Below, piece after piece: positions 16,380-25,261 of a stretch of DNA of 40,955 nt. Below the pieces are notes generated by a model that saw nothing but the letters and a program-made list of their open reading frames with translations, had not been told where the DNA came from and searched no databases. The stretch spans positions 1 to 40,955 of the forward strand of contig NZ_BOVK01000055.1 of assembly GCF_018403685.1 (NCBI RefSeq). Direction: 5' to 3'. The translations under genes and the position numbers were made by a program. This DNA is from Xylanibacillus composti (GTDB taxonomy: Bacteria > Bacillota > Bacilli > Paenibacillales > K13). Each line of letters begins with the position of its first letter. Positions within the stretch are counted from its first letter, which is position 1.

Positions 16380-16934
16380 CTATTCCACCCGGCTTTTGAA
16401 GGTTTGGGATTGGATAATGTTCGCCACATACACCGAGACGAACGAGACCGGGATGCCCGTAATTTCCTCCAGATGGCCCTTGACTTCGCGCTGAACCTCT
16501 TCCGTGAGCTGCGGAATCGATGTGTCGCCGTCAACCACCGCGCGGATTTCGATTTGCAAGCCGGCGTCGTCAACGGATACGCGGGCTTTCAGGTCCTTGA
16601 CGCCCTTGATTCGCGAAGCCGCTTTCAGCGTCAAATTCTCCACCGTTTCCATGGAGATACGAATATCTCCGAAATCCGTTCGCTGATCGATAGAAGGCGG
16701 CGCTCCTGTTCCAACGCGGAGCGTTATGTAGAGGAGCCTGAGACTAATCAGAATGATGGCAATACCGAGGGTCCAGATCGTTGCCTGCCCGGTTACGGAA
16801 TCCGCCATTTCTTCGAACCATTCCGCAGCGACGGGCACGGCTCCTGTGCTCAACAGGAGTCCGATAACCGTGAACGCCAGCACGATCAGACTGAATACAA
16901 AAAGCAGCAGCTTGTCCAAGACACGTGTCATCAT
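16380..16934 (-). CDS. amaP: Alkaline shock response membrane anchor protein AmaP
   Basis: AmaP tethers Asp23 to the membrane. The 184-residue protein has two N-terminal transmembrane helices (about 8-30 and 48-70) followed by a cytosolic domain related to Asp23 itself (DIRISMETVENLTLKAA through EVQREVKGHLEEITGIPV). AAAGGGG lies six bases before ATG 16934 and nine before the next codon, also ATG. It lies between asp23 and the DUF2273 gene, the usual order. Confidence 0.93.
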   Translation of the reverse strand: MMTRVLDKLLLFVFSLIVLAFTVIGLLLSTGAVPVAAEWFEEMADSVTGQATIWTLGIAIILISLRLLYITLRVGTGAPPSIDQRTDFGDIRISMETVENLTLKAASRIKGVKDLKARVSVDDAGLQIEIRAVVDGDTSIPQLTEEVQREVKGHLEEITGIPVSFVSVYVANIIQSQTFKSRVE

Positions 16935-16962
16935 GCTTGTCCCCTTTCCTTCTAAAGGAAAT

Positions 16963-17038
16963 CCCCCTGCCTGAAGGGAGGGGGTTGTGTTTGCAATTGT
17001 CGCCCGCAGCACCGCGTTGCGAAGGAAGGGTGCCTTCC
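16963..17038. other. Two small hairpins between asp23 and amaP
   Basis: CCCCCT (16963-16968) pairs with AGGGGG (16979-16984), and GGAAGG (17024-17029) pairs with CCTTCC (17033-17038). Neither is followed by a T-run on the minus strand. They may be processing or partial-attenuation structures that tune amaP relative to asp23. Confidence 0.4.
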
Positions 17039-17048
17039 GGCGACAGCT

Positions 17049-17459
17049 TTATTTAACGCGGGTTGTAACCGCTGTTTCCTCTTCTTCCACTTCTGCCGTA
17101 CGGAAATGCACATCATGGATATGAACGTTCACTTCTACGACATGAAGTCCCGTCATCGAGTGAATGGCGTGCTTCACATTGCGCTGAATCTCACTGGCGA
17201 TCTCCGGAATCTTATTGCCATATTCAATCACGATGGAAACATCAATGGCCGCTTCCCGCTCGCCCACTTCCACCTTAACGCCCTTGGACAAGTTCTTGCG
17301 TCCAAGAAATTCTGCAATACCATTGGCCAAGCCGCCGCTCATCCCGGCTACACCAGGCACTTCCACCGTTGCCAGTCCTGCGATCACTTCCACAACCTCA
17401 GGCGCAATCTGGATATTGCCCAGGTCAGTCTTCACATAGTCGGGAGCTATGGTTGTCAA
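17049..17459 (-). CDS. yqhY: Asp23/Gls24-family envelope stress protein (YqhY-type)
   Basis: Asp23-family proteins form membrane-anchored cytosolic layers linked to cell-envelope stress; B. subtilis YqhY lies next to accC and influences acetyl-CoA carboxylase. The 136-residue protein has the LGNIQIAPEVVEVIAGLATVEV start, GVAGMSGG, and the alternating strands KVEVGEREAAIDVSIVIEYG. The GTG at 17468 is one base after GGAGG, too close, so the TTG at 17459 (ten-base spacing) is preferred. It lies between accC and amaP. Confidence 0.93.
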   Translation of the reverse strand: MTTIAPDYVKTDLGNIQIAPEVVEVIAGLATVEVPGVAGMSGGLANGIAEFLGRKNLSKGVKVEVGEREAAIDVSIVIEYGNKIPEIASEIQRNVKHAIHSMTGLHVVEVNVHIHDVHFRTAEVEEEETAVTTRVK

Positions 17460-17553
17460 GAAAGACACCTCCTCATTCGTTCTTGATGTTAGCTTGTTAC
17501 GTTCATCTCACTTCTATAAATATAGCATCGAAGCGGAATTATGACAAACTTGG

Positions 17554-18912
17554 CTAAATTTTAGGGTCGAGCACATCATGCTCTTCGAGGAACTTGATGT
17601 CGAAATTACCGTCCAGGAACAGCGGGTGCTCAAGCAGACGCAGATGGAACGGGATCGTAGTGTGCACGCCTTCCACCGCAAATTCATTCAATGCGCGCTT
17701 CATGCGCTGGATCGCTTCTTCCCGTGTAGCCCCCCATACGATGAGCTTCGCAATCATCGAATCATAATGCGGCGGTATCGTGTAGCCCGGATACGCTGCG
17801 CTGTCGACGCGAACCCCCAGTCCGCCCGGCGGCAAATAAAATTGAATCTGCCCGGCAGACGGCATGAAATTGCGCGCAGGGTCCTCTGCGTTGATGCGGC
17901 ATTCGATCGACCAGCCGTTAATCTGCACGTCCGACTGCCGGATCGAAAGCGGGTTGCCCGCTGCAACCGAAATCATCTCCTTGATAATATCGACATTCGT
18001 CACCATCTCGGTAACAGGATGCTCGACTTGTATCCGCGTATTCATTTCCATGAAATAAAATTGCCCGTCCGGCCCAAGCAGAAATTCCAGCGTGCCGGCA
18101 CCGGAATATTGTACCGCCTTGGCCGCTCTTACAGCCGCTTCACCCATCAGGACACGGGTTTCTTCCGTAATCACCGGACACGGCGCCTCTTCGACAAGCT
18201 TCTGCCGCCGTCGCTGCACCGAGCAATCCCGCTCGCCCAGATGCACGACATTGCCATGCTTGTCGGCAATAATCTGGATCTCCACATGCTTCATCCCGGT
18301 CAAATATTTCTCCAGGTAGACCCCTGCATTTCCGAAGTTGCTTTCGGCTTCCTGCTGCGCGGCAGTAATCTGGCGGATGAGCATCTCCTCGTTGTCGGCG
18401 ATCCGGATACCCTTCCCGCCGCCCCCGGCAGTTGCCTTGATGACGATCGGATACCCGATCTCCCTGCCAAGACGAACGGCTTCATCCATATCTGCGAGCA
18501 GTCCGTCCGAGCCCGGGATGACCGGAACGTCCGCCTGCTTCATGGTCAGCTTCGCTTCCGATTTGTCACCCATTCTGCTGATCGCCTCTGGTGAAGGACC
18601 GATGAAGGTAATATTGCAGGATTCGCATATTTCGGCGAAGTCAGCGTTCTCGGCAAGGAAGCCGTAGCCCGGATGAATCGCGTCAACGCCAGTAAGCGTC
18701 GCCACGCTCATAATATTCGTGAAGTTCAAATAGCTGTCCTTGCTCGCCTTAGGACCGATGCAATAGGCTTCATCGGCCAGGCGCACATGCAAAGCATCGC
18801 GGTCCGGCTCCGAATAAACGGCGACCGTTGCGATTCCCATCTCGCGGCAAGCACGAATGATTCTTACAGCAATTTCGCCGCGGTTGGCAACCAGTATTTT
18901 TTGAAATGTCAT
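17554..18912 (-). CDS. accC: Acetyl-CoA carboxylase, biotin carboxylase subunit
   Basis: AccC carboxylates the biotin of AccB with ATP and bicarbonate, the first half-reaction of malonyl-CoA synthesis. The 452-residue protein has the N-terminal [20 protein letters not shown] domain, the ATP-grasp glycine loop [43 protein letters not shown] and the catalytic [16 protein letters not shown]. Length is typical. GGGGGAT precedes ATG. It starts 14 nt after accB. Confidence 0.98.
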   Translation of the reverse strand: MTFQKILVANRGEIAVRIIRACREMGIATVAVYSEPDRDALHVRLADEAYCIGPKASKDSYLNFTNIMSVATLTGVDAIHPGYGFLAENADFAEICESCNITFIGPSPEAISRMGDKSEAKLTMKQADVPVIPGSDGLLADMDEAVRLGREIGYPIVIKATAGGGGKGIRIADNEEMLIRQITAAQQEAESNFGNAGVYLEKYLTGMKHVEIQIIADKHGNVVHLGERDCSVQRRRQKLVEEAPCPVITEETRVLMGEAAVRAAKAVQYSGAGTLEFLLGPDGQFYFMEMNTRIQVEHPVTEMVTNVDIIKEMISVAAGNPLSIRQSDVQINGWSIECRINAEDPARNFMPSAGQIQFYLPPGGLGVRVDSAAYPGYTIPPHYDSMIAKLIVWGATREEAIQRMKRALNEFAVEGVHTTIPFHLRLLEHPLFLDGNFDIKFLEEHDVLDPKI

Positions 18913-18926
18913 GACGATCCCCCTGC

Positions 18927-19418
18927 TTACTCAGGCTTTACCAGGAACAATGGCTGTCCGAATTCGACGAGCTGGCCGTTCTCCACGAGCACGTCCACGA
19001 TCTCGCCCTTTACTTCCGCTTCAATCTCGTTCATGAGCTTCATCGCTTCGACGATGCAAACGATCGATTTCGGCGTTACTTTGTCGCCCTTGTCCACGAA
19101 CGGCGGCGATGTCGGGGAAGGCGCCGCATAGAACGTTCCGACCATCGGTGAAGTTATCTTATGTAAAGAAGCATCATCATTGATCTGTACCGCAGGCTGT
19201 TCTGCCGGTTGGGCGGGCGCTGCTTGCGGCGCCGCTGCCGGCTGTGCGGCTTGCATGGCTGCGAATGCTGGCTGAGGCACTGCTTGTACCACATGCTGCT
19301 CGGGGATTCCCGGCTTGCGAATGGATAAGCGTGCACCTTCGTTTTCGATTTCCAGCTCCTCGATCGAGCTTTGGTCTACCAGCTTGACCAGTTCTTTGAT
19401 TTCGCTCAACTTAAACAT
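18927..19418 (-). CDS. accB: Acetyl-CoA carboxylase, biotin carboxyl carrier protein
   Basis: AccB carries the biotin that shuttles CO2 between AccC and the AccDA transferase. The 163-residue protein has an N-terminal helix ([16 protein letters not shown]), an Ala/Pro/Gln-rich flexible linker (about 45-78) and the biotinyl domain. The domain has [13 protein letters not shown], the thumb, and EAMKLMNE with biotinylated K127. The start at 19418 has AGAGGTG about eight bases upstream. A promoter and an inverted repeat precede it, so accB heads accB-accC-asp23-amaP-DUF2273. Confidence 0.97.
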   Translation of the reverse strand: MFKLSEIKELVKLVDQSSIEELEIENEGARLSIRKPGIPEQHVVQAVPQPAFAAMQAAQPAAAPQAAPAQPAEQPAVQINDDASLHKITSPMVGTFYAAPSPTSPPFVDKGDKVTPKSIVCIVEAMKLMNEIEAEVKGEIVDVLVENGQLVEFGQPLFLVKPE

Positions 19419-19451
19419 TCCGTCACACCTCTCTTGTTTTTCAACGAATGT

Positions 19452-19504
19452 ATTATAACACAAGAACCCGCATCACAACATAGGCACCTCTGTACTAGCC
19501 TATG
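19452..19504 (-). promoter_or_regulatory. accB promoter with an upstream inverted repeat
   Basis: On the minus strand an extended -10, TGTTATAAT (19460-19452), precedes accB by about 35 nt; the -35 region is only TGTTGT-like. A 7-bp inverted repeat, CATAGGC (19479-19485) and GCCTATG (19498-19504), overlaps and extends upstream of the -35, a typical operator position. Its centre reads CTAGTACAGAGGTGCCTA on the minus strand, partly like the FapR box (TTAGTACCTAGGTACTAA), but the match is incomplete. Confidence 0.6.
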
Positions 19505-19594
19505 TGGATTTTCGGCGAAATAGTCGATTTTTCAGCCGCGATGCCCGCTGGAACAGCCGAATGCGAAAGCAAAAAAGTGTTTTTTTATGCAGCG

Positions 19595-19621
19595 AAAAAA
19601 ATACCCCAGGTTTCCCTGAGG
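19595..19621 (-). terminator. spoIIIA operon terminator
   Basis: On the minus strand CCTCAGG (19621-19615) and CCTGGGG (19610-19604) form seven pairs closed by a GAAA loop. TATTTTTTT follows. It lies just after spoIIIAH and before the accB promoter. Confidence 0.88.
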
Positions 19622-19637
19622 CATGGAGGCGGCTATG

Positions 19638-20258
19638 TTATTGAACCATTTCAATACTGATATCGTGCGGCTCCACTTCGAGCTCCTTCATCACATGCTC
19701 TGCAATCGAGACAACCTCGCCTTTCTGCAGGTCATTCGCCTGTACGGAGACCTTCCACTTGTTGCCGTCCTCGGAAATGAGCACATTCTCGTATTCCGCC
19801 TGCAGTTCAGCCTCAAGCTGCTGAATCTTGGTCATCTGATCCTCCAGGGCGTACAGCTCGGTTACAGCCTGGTCGAGCGCGTCGCCGGAAGCGGATTCTA
19901 CCAGCTTAGTCAGCTTTTCCAGCTTTTCGTACATAGCGCCGTCCCGCTCCATCTGCTCAGCCAGGAAATAGGCTTGCCCGGAGACGGCTTGCGCTTGCAT
20001 CTCGAACAAAATTTCTTCGTCGCTCTTCAATCCTTCCGCATCGTTGGCCGCCGCTGTTTCCTCGCCGTGTTCGCTCCAGTCGAACTCTTCATCCAGCCAT
20101 CCCGCCTCGCCGGACTGCTCGATAACCAGTTCATTCATGACATCATTCGTTGCGGTGTTCAAGTCATCCACATCTTCGGTGAACAAATAATAAGCGGACA
20201 ACACCACCATCAAGCTGAGCATGGAGACGAGCCATACAGTTTGTCTTTTAGTATTCAT
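19638..20258 (-). CDS. spoIIIAH: Stage III sporulation protein AH
   Basis: SpoIIIAH is a mother-cell protein whose ectodomain meets forespore SpoIIQ, forming part of the channel between the two cells. The 206-residue protein has one N-terminal membrane helix (about 8-26). An acidic linker follows (residues 28-85), then a YscJ/FliF-like ring-building domain (EEILFEMQAQAVSGQAYFLAEQME onward, ending VEPHDISIEMVQ). GGGAGG lies nine bases before ATG. It is the last gene of the spoIIIA operon, followed by a strong terminator. Confidence 0.95.
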   Translation of the reverse strand: MNTKRQTVWLVSMLSLMVVLSAYYLFTEDVDDLNTATNDVMNELVIEQSGEAGWLDEEFDWSEHGEETAAANDAEGLKSDEEILFEMQAQAVSGQAYFLAEQMERDGAMYEKLEKLTKLVESASGDALDQAVTELYALEDQMTKIQQLEAELQAEYENVLISEDGNKWKVSVQANDLQKGEVVSIAEHVMKELEVEPHDISIEMVQ

Positions 20259-20324
20259 GCCTTCATTCCTCCCACGTAAATTCCCCCAAGGGTTTATTCC
20301 AGTTAGCGCCGCATGGAAGCGTCG

Positions 20325-20978
20325 TTACTGCTGCTTTCTCGGCAAAATCGATACTTCCTGCGGCTTCACGCCAAGTCCTTTTTGCACCGCGTCCAGCAGC
20401 AGCGCTTTGACCTGCACATTTTCCGCACCTTCCGCAATCACCACCACACCGCGAATGTCAGGCCGGAGCGTCTTGAGCACAATCGGCCGCTCGCCGCCGG
20501 ATACTTCATGCAGCACGATTTGCCCGCTGCGCGTAACCTGGGTAATATGCCTGGTTGCGCTGCCGTCTTCCTCGTTCGTCACCTGATGCGATTCCTGTGA
20601 GTCGCGATAGACGATCAGCTCTTCAGTCGACTCCACGGTGACCATCACATCCACCTTTCCGACGCCGACCAAGTTTTCCAGCAAGTCTTTCAGGCGCGAT
20701 TCATATTCATATTCAATATTCTCGAACAAAGACGATGCCCGTTCCGTCTGGCCGCTGTTCAGAAATACCTCCTGTCCCCCGCCCTGGCCCTGCAGGCTTG
20801 CCGCCGGTGACTGTTTCTCTATCAAGTCCCCCTGCTCAACGGATAAAAAGGAGCTGACCAGCAAAAGCAGCACGCCGACCAATCCGACAAGCAGGAGCAG
20901 CCGAAAGGTGGTTATCCGCTTGCGACCGTTCGGGCCGCCTCCCAATCGTTCTTCCAGCCATTGCAGCCATCGCTGCAT
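20325..20978 (-). CDS. spoIIIAG: Stage III sporulation protein AG
   Basis: SpoIIIAG forms a large ring in the intermembrane space as part of the feeding channel. The 217-residue protein has a short cytosolic N-terminus, one membrane helix (about 24-43), a Gln/Gly-rich spacer and a ring-building domain (YEYESRLKDLLENLVGVGKVDVMVTVES through GVVVIAEGAENVQVK). A 19-residue longer frame overlaps spoIIIAF; the ATG at 20978 has AAGGAGG about ten bases upstream and was chosen. It starts seven nt after spoIIIAF. Confidence 0.95.
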   Translation of the reverse strand: MQRWLQWLEERLGGGPNGRKRITTFRLLLLVGLVGVLLLLVSSFLSVEQGDLIEKQSPAASLQGQGGGQEVFLNSGQTERASSLFENIEYEYESRLKDLLENLVGVGKVDVMVTVESTEELIVYRDSQESHQVTNEEDGSATRHITQVTRSGQIVLHEVSGGERPIVLKTLRPDIRGVVVIAEGAENVQVKALLLDAVQKGLGVKPQEVSILPRKQQ

Positions 20979-20985
20979 AGGAGCC

Positions 20986-21741
20986 TCACCTCCTTGCATC
21001 CACCGAGATCCGCACTTTGTCGCGCGGAATGTCATATTGTTCTTCGACTAAGGCAAGCGCCGCTTGCTGCAGCGCCTCATTATCGATTGCTTGTGTGTCT
21101 GCTGCCACATCTTCAGCAGCTGGCTGCGGCTCCCCGGGCTTGACAGATGCCCAGGCGGAAGGCTCCTCTCGTATGGCAACGACAACGGGAGCTACAGGCT
21201 CAATCGGCGCAATCGCCGCCGGCTTGCTGCTATCCTGGCGGACCGCCGCCGCCGCCGCTTCCTCCGCATCCGGGCGAAGCCATAGGCGAATGGCCATACC
21301 TTTGAGCAGCACTTCCTCGGGATTTGCCCCCGGACGAAGCTCTGCAGATACGTCTGCCTTGCGGATCGCCAAGGATTCCTCCAGCGTGCGCGCCACCGCG
21401 CTTTCCAGCCGGAGCTGCGCGAGCTCCAAGGCTTGACGGTTTCGCTCCGCGGTCATTTGTTCCGCTTCTCTGGAGATGGCAGCCAGCGAAGCCATCTCCC
21501 CGGCCCCTGCCAAGGGCTGGCCAATCCTCTCGCCGGCGCCTGGCTGGAGCCAGACGTCCCACTGCTCCCCGGAACGGAGAAGCTCGACCAGAGGGGATAA
21601 AATGGCGAGCAGGATCAACAGACTGAGCACCACCTTGACATACCGCTGCATGGAACGGTTGGGCAGCACCAAATCCACGAATACCGCCAGCAGCACAATG
21701 ACGACGATTTCCTTCAACCATTCGCTTAACCATGCAATCAT
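20986..21741 (-). CDS. spoIIIAF: Stage III sporulation protein AF
   Basis: A component of the SpoIIIA channel in the mother-cell membrane. The 251-residue protein has two N-terminal membrane helices (about 9-26 and 34-53), a coiled-coil region (about 80-125) and a C-terminal ring-building-like domain. Residues 160-230 form an unusually long Ala/Pro/Glu-rich insertion before the final LVEEQYDIPRDKVRISV strand. That makes it longer than B. subtilis SpoIIIAF (about 206 residues). A purine-rich GGGGGGAGG precedes ATG. Confidence 0.93.
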   Translation of the reverse strand: MIAWLSEWLKEIVVIVLLAVFVDLVLPNRSMQRYVKVVLSLLILLAILSPLVELLRSGEQWDVWLQPGAGERIGQPLAGAGEMASLAAISREAEQMTAERNRQALELAQLRLESAVARTLEESLAIRKADVSAELRPGANPEEVLLKGMAIRLWLRPDAEEAAAAAVRQDSSKPAAIAPIEPVAPVVVAIREEPSAWASVKPGEPQPAAEDVAADTQAIDNEALQQAALALVEEQYDIPRDKVRISVDARR

Positions 21742-21843
21742 CCACCTCCCCCCAAGACTTTGGACTAAACCAAGTTTTATTCGGGCCCCGCAAAAGTACC
21801 TGAATCTGCTTCGGAGCTTCTCTTCACTTTTGTTGTGGGTATT

Positions 21844-23046
21844 CTAGCGCATCATCACGGTTACGTTGCCTGCGGCAATCATGATCGTGATCGCTAGGAA
21901 GAACATTAAACCGACCGATGCCAGCGCCGCGAAGACGTAGATCATGCTTTGTCCGATTGTCTTCAACCCCTGCATGATCGGACTGTCCCCAAGCGGCTGC
22001 AGAATCGCTGCCGACAAATTGTAGATGAGGGCGAGCGCCAAAATTTTCAGGGCCGGAAAGATGCACAGCAGCACGATCACGATGACGCCGAACAGGCCGA
22101 TTGCATTTTTGACCAGCAGCGAAGCGCCGATCACCGTATCGGATGCATCCGAGAGCATGCGGCCTACGACTGGCACGAAATTGCCGGTGACGTACTTGGC
22201 CGTCCGCAGCGTGACCCCATCGGTCGTTCCGGCGGAAATTCCTTGAACGGACACCACGCCGAGGAAGACAGTGAGGCATACGCCCAAGATGCCCACGCTG
22301 ATATTCCGCAGCAGCGTTGCCAATTGGGTAACCTTGTACTTATCTGACAGCGAGCTGACAATATGCAGGACTGCCGAGAAAAACAGCAAGGGAAACACGA
22401 CCGAGTAGATCAAAGTGCCGATCGTATGGATCATGAATACGATCAGCGGATGCATGACAGAAACGGTTACGATATTGCCCATCGAGGCCAATACCGTCAG
22501 CAGCAAGGGGATCATCGCAATCATGAAGTGCACCATGCCGCCAATCGCCTCCTTCGCGTAGCCGATGGCGACACTGAAGCTGTTCACGGCTATGATCATC
22601 AGCACGATATAAGTGATGGCGTAAGCGATCTTGCTGACATTCGGCTTCTCGAAAGCGCCCTGCAGCGTCTCCATCAACATGCTGAATATGGTCAGAATGA
22701 CAATCGTTACGAGCAGCTTGCCGTTGTATACAATTTCGAACAGGAGCATGTGCGCCAAGCCCTGCAGCACTTCCTTCGCGCTCAACCCATTTCCGCCGGG
22801 CACAATCATCTCCATCAATGTCGGCGGTTCCTTGCCTGGCAGGTGCTCGCCGTATTCGTTCATCAACTTCTCCCAATAAGCTTCCACTTTATCGGTGGGC
22901 AGCTGCTTGGCCTGCTGTTCGATCAGCTTCGCCCGGATGCCGTTCTCTGCTTCTTCCGGCTCGGCCAGTGCAGCTTCAGCCGCCAAGGCCGACAGCCCCA
23001 GCAGCGCCAGCAGCACCAGCACGGCCAATCTCCATCGTCGCTTCAT
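21844..23046 (-). CDS. spoIIIAE: Stage III sporulation protein AE
   Basis: SpoIIIAE is a polytopic membrane subunit of the SpoIIIA channel. The 400-residue protein begins with a cleavable signal peptide (residues 1-28, ending AEAALAEP) and a soluble segment with KLMNEYGEHLPG. About seven or eight membrane helices follow, with conserved VRTAKYVTGNFVPVVGRMLSDASDTV-type sequence near residue 285-310. AGGAGG lies eight bases before ATG. A 102-nt gap separates it from spoIIIAF, longer than other gaps in the operon. Confidence 0.96.
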   Translation of the reverse strand: MKRRWRLAVLVLLALLGLSALAAEAALAEPEEAENGIRAKLIEQQAKQLPTDKVEAYWEKLMNEYGEHLPGKEPPTLMEMIVPGGNGLSAKEVLQGLAHMLLFEIVYNGKLLVTIVILTIFSMLMETLQGAFEKPNVSKIAYAITYIVLMIIAVNSFSVAIGYAKEAIGGMVHFMIAMIPLLLTVLASMGNIVTVSVMHPLIVFMIHTIGTLIYSVVFPLLFFSAVLHIVSSLSDKYKVTQLATLLRNISVGILGVCLTVFLGVVSVQGISAGTTDGVTLRTAKYVTGNFVPVVGRMLSDASDTVIGASLLVKNAIGLFGVIVIVLLCIFPALKILALALIYNLSAAILQPLGDSPIMQGLKTIGQSMIYVFAALASVGLMFFLAITIMIAAGNVTVMMR

Positions 23047-23065
23047 CGTCGGCCTCCTACTTTCC

Positions 23066-23464
23066 TCACCCGGGCATCAGCTTCATGACCGTTTCCATAA
23101 TGACCGTAATAATCGGAATGGCCATAAACAAAATCAGCACTTTGCCGGCAAGCTCAATCTTCGCAGCTACGGATTCCTGTCCGGCATCCCGCACGATCTG
23201 TGCCCCGAATTCTGCAATGTACGCGATTCCGATAATTTTCAGAATGGTGCGGAAGAAGATCATGTCCACACCCGATTGCGCTGCCATATTCTCCAGCACA
23301 TCGATGACGGCGGAAATTTTGCCGATCAGGAACAAGAAGATGATCATTCCGGCGAACAGGGCCAGCAGGAAGGCGAATACCGGCTTTTGTTCCTTCAGAA
23401 TCAGCGCCAGCACCGTGGTAATCAGGCCGATTCCCACAATTTGAATCATTTCCAAGGCCGTCAC
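23066..23464 (-). CDS. spoIIIAD: Stage III sporulation protein AD
   Basis: A small polytopic subunit of the channel. The 132-residue protein has four or so membrane helices and the conserved KEQKPVFAFLLALFAG, LKIIGIAYIAEFGAQIVRDAGQ and KIELAGKVLILFMAIPI segments. The reading frame opens with GTG directly after the spoIIIAC stop codon, but TTG at 23455 lies six bases after AGGTG and gives an N-terminus (MEMIQIVGIG) that fits the family better. The exact start is therefore uncertain. Confidence 0.95.
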   Translation of the reverse strand: MTALEMIQIVGIGLITTVLALILKEQKPVFAFLLALFAGMIIFLFLIGKISAVIDVLENMAAQSGVDMIFFRTILKIIGIAYIAEFGAQIVRDAGQESVAAKIELAGKVLILFMAIPIITVIMETVMKLMPG

Positions 23465-23668
23465 CTACTGAAACAAAAAAATCGTTTTAATCTCCTGAAA
23501 CAAATCCTCCAGCATCCTTAGCACCATGAAGAGCACCAGCACAAACCCGATTACCGTTGCCCAATGAGCAATGTCCTCCTTGCCCATTTGCTTCAAGACC
23601 GTATGCAGCATCGCTACGACAATGCCGATGCCGGCGATTTGGAAGATCGAGCTAATTTCCACATCCAT
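23465..23668 (-). CDS. spoIIIAC: Stage III sporulation protein AC
   Basis: A 67-residue membrane subunit of the SpoIIIA channel with two hydrophobic segments. It shows the family core IFQIAGIGIVVAMLHTVLKQMGKEDIA and a C-terminal helix VLRMLEDLFQEIKTIFLFQ. B. subtilis SpoIIIAC is 68 residues. AGAGAGGTG precedes ATG by about ten bases. Its stop codon abuts the opening codon of spoIIIAD, so the two are translationally coupled. Confidence 0.95.
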   Translation of the reverse strand: MDVEISSIFQIAGIGIVVAMLHTVLKQMGKEDIAHWATVIGFVLVLFMVLRMLEDLFQEIKTIFLFQ

Positions 23669-23690
23669 CTCGCATCCGCACCTCTCTAGC

Positions 23691-24206
23691 CTAGTACATG
23701 AGAATCACGATCAGCGCCGCGCCCAATAGCCCCAAGCTCCTCCACATTCGCTCGTATCTCGCTTGCTCTTCCTTGGCCGTCTCTTCTTCGGCCTGCAGCT
23801 GCCGCATCGCCAGGTGCAGGTGCTTCATCTGATCTTCCCGATCCGAAACGCCCAGCGTTCTGCCGAGCTGCAGCAGAACTTCTCTGTCCGTGGCCCGCAG
23901 TGCGGTATATTCCCAAGCCCGGCTCCATTCGCGTTCCCAGCAGTCCGCCGCCGATCCGCTCCCCGATTGCCGCAGCGACGCCGACATCCGCTCGAACAAG
24001 GAAGCGAAGGGCGGAGCAGCATGAATGGCCAGCCGGGCGAACGCTTCGGACAGCGGGGTATAGCCGTACACGATTTCCGTCTCCAATCGCTGAAGCGCGT
24101 GGCGGAGCTGCCGCAGCTGTTTTGGACGATTCGCATACCGCGAGGCCATGTGCAGGCCAGCCCATAGACCTGCTATCAGCACTAGCAGCGCCCCGATCAG
24201 TTGCAT
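23691..24206 (-). CDS. spoIIIAB: Stage III sporulation protein AB
   Basis: SpoIIIAB resembles the inner-membrane GspF-type platform of secretion systems and probably pairs with the ATPase SpoIIIAA. The 171-residue protein has one membrane helix at each end (about 2-20 and 152-170) and a helical cytosolic middle with LRQLRHALQRLETEIVYGYTPLSEA. It overlaps the end of spoIIIAA by ten bases; GGCGGG inside spoIIIAA serves as ribosome binding site. Confidence 0.95.
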   Translation of the reverse strand: MQLIGALLVLIAGLWAGLHMASRYANRPKQLRQLRHALQRLETEIVYGYTPLSEAFARLAIHAAPPFASLFERMSASLRQSGSGSAADCWEREWSRAWEYTALRATDREVLLQLGRTLGVSDREDQMKHLHLAMRQLQAEEETAKEEQARYERMWRSLGLLGAALIVILMY

Positions 24207-25189
24207 ACGCGATACCCGCCAATCTGTGCACGAATCTCTTCCAGCGGCCGACCATCGGAGTCAAAGTATGCAAAGACCGGATCACCGCCGCCATCCCTCT
24301 CCAGCCAGACCAGCCGCTCGAACACGCCGGTGCGAAAAATTCTTTGTAGCGCTGGCCTGGCGAGCGCCTCCTCGAGGCTGCCCGCGTGGGCGGTGGCAAC
24401 GACCCGAACGCCTGCCCGCATCGCTTCTTCCAACGCGTGGGCATCTTCCGGTCCGCCAATTTCATCCACTACCAGCACCTCGGGGGACATGGACCGAATC
24501 ATCATCATCATCCCTTCCGCTTTTGGACAGCCATCCAGCACATCCGTCCGCGGCCCTACATCAAACACGGGGACTCCCCGGTAACAGGCTGCAATCTCGG
24601 AGCGTTCGTCGATGATCGCCACTTTCTTCGCAGGCGTGCGCGTGCTCGGCGAGCCTGAGCTGATCATGCGCGCCAAATCCCGAATCACAGTCGTCTTTCC
24701 TTTTTGCGGGGAGGAGAGCAGCAGCATATGCGGCAGCAAGCCCGTATGACGATTGGCCAGCTTGCGCCACAGTGGTTGCGCGCAGCCTGGCACCTGCCGG
24801 GCAAGCCGAATGTTGACCCCGCCGACATCGCGAATTTGCTTCACTCTCCCTTGCTCCAGCACAGTTCTTCCGGCCAGGCCAACGCGGTGCCCACCCCGCA
24901 CGGTAATAAAGCCTCGGCGCAGCTCTTCTTCCAATGCGTACAAGGAGTGATTCGTCAAGAGCTCAACAAGGCGGATGCACTCCTCTCTGCCAGGCCTGTA
25001 AGCCGCTTCGGGATTGTCCACCACCTGGCCGTCCGGCTGGATGAATCCATACCGTCCCGCGCCGGAAAGCTCCATCGGCCGATTCTCTCGAATGCGGAGC
25101 TCCTCCGCAGCATTCAGCGTTGCAGCTGGCACACGGCCCATGACCGCCCGTATGGAATCCGGCAGCATATGGCCGATCTCACCTATCAT
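24197..25189 (-). CDS. spoIIIAA: Stage III sporulation protein AA (ATPase)
   Basis: SpoIIIAA is a secretion-type ATPase thought to power the SpoIIIA-SpoIIQ channel. The 330-residue protein has an N-terminal regulatory part (MIGEIGHMLPDSIRAV, then GFITVRGGHRVGLAGRTV), Walker A PQKGKTT, IIDERSEIAA, and Walker B VLVVDEIGG. Earlier in-frame ATGs at 25243 and 25195 were rejected: the first lies upstream of the predicted transcript start and the second touches GGAGGG. The ATG at 25189 has six-base spacing. It heads spoIIIAA-AH. Confidence 0.96.
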   Translation of the reverse strand: MIGEIGHMLPDSIRAVMGRVPAATLNAAEELRIRENRPMELSGAGRYGFIQPDGQVVDNPEAAYRPGREECIRLVELLTNHSLYALEEELRRGFITVRGGHRVGLAGRTVLEQGRVKQIRDVGGVNIRLARQVPGCAQPLWRKLANRHTGLLPHMLLLSSPQKGKTTVIRDLARMISSGSPSTRTPAKKVAIIDERSEIAACYRGVPVFDVGPRTDVLDGCPKAEGMMMMIRSMSPEVLVVDEIGGPEDAHALEEAMRAGVRVVATAHAGSLEEALARPALQRIFRTGVFERLVWLERDGGGDPVFAYFDSDGRPLEEIRAQIGGYRVCN

Positions 25190-25223
25190 GGCCATCCCTC
25201 CAAGTTGTCCGAGGTTTAAGACA

Positions 25224-25252
25224 TGTATATGCCAGTCCGTCATTTAATAGAC
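25224..25252 (-). promoter_or_regulatory. Sigma-E-like promoter of spoIIIA
   Basis: On the minus strand GTCTATT (25252-25246) is followed by exactly 14 nt and CATATACA (25231-25224). The sigma-E pattern is about KCATATT-N14-CATACAMT. The predicted start near 25217 leaves a short leader before spoIIIAA at 25189. In B. subtilis this operon is sigma-E controlled, so place and function agree. Confidence 0.6.
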
Positions 25253-25261
25253 TTGCCGCTG

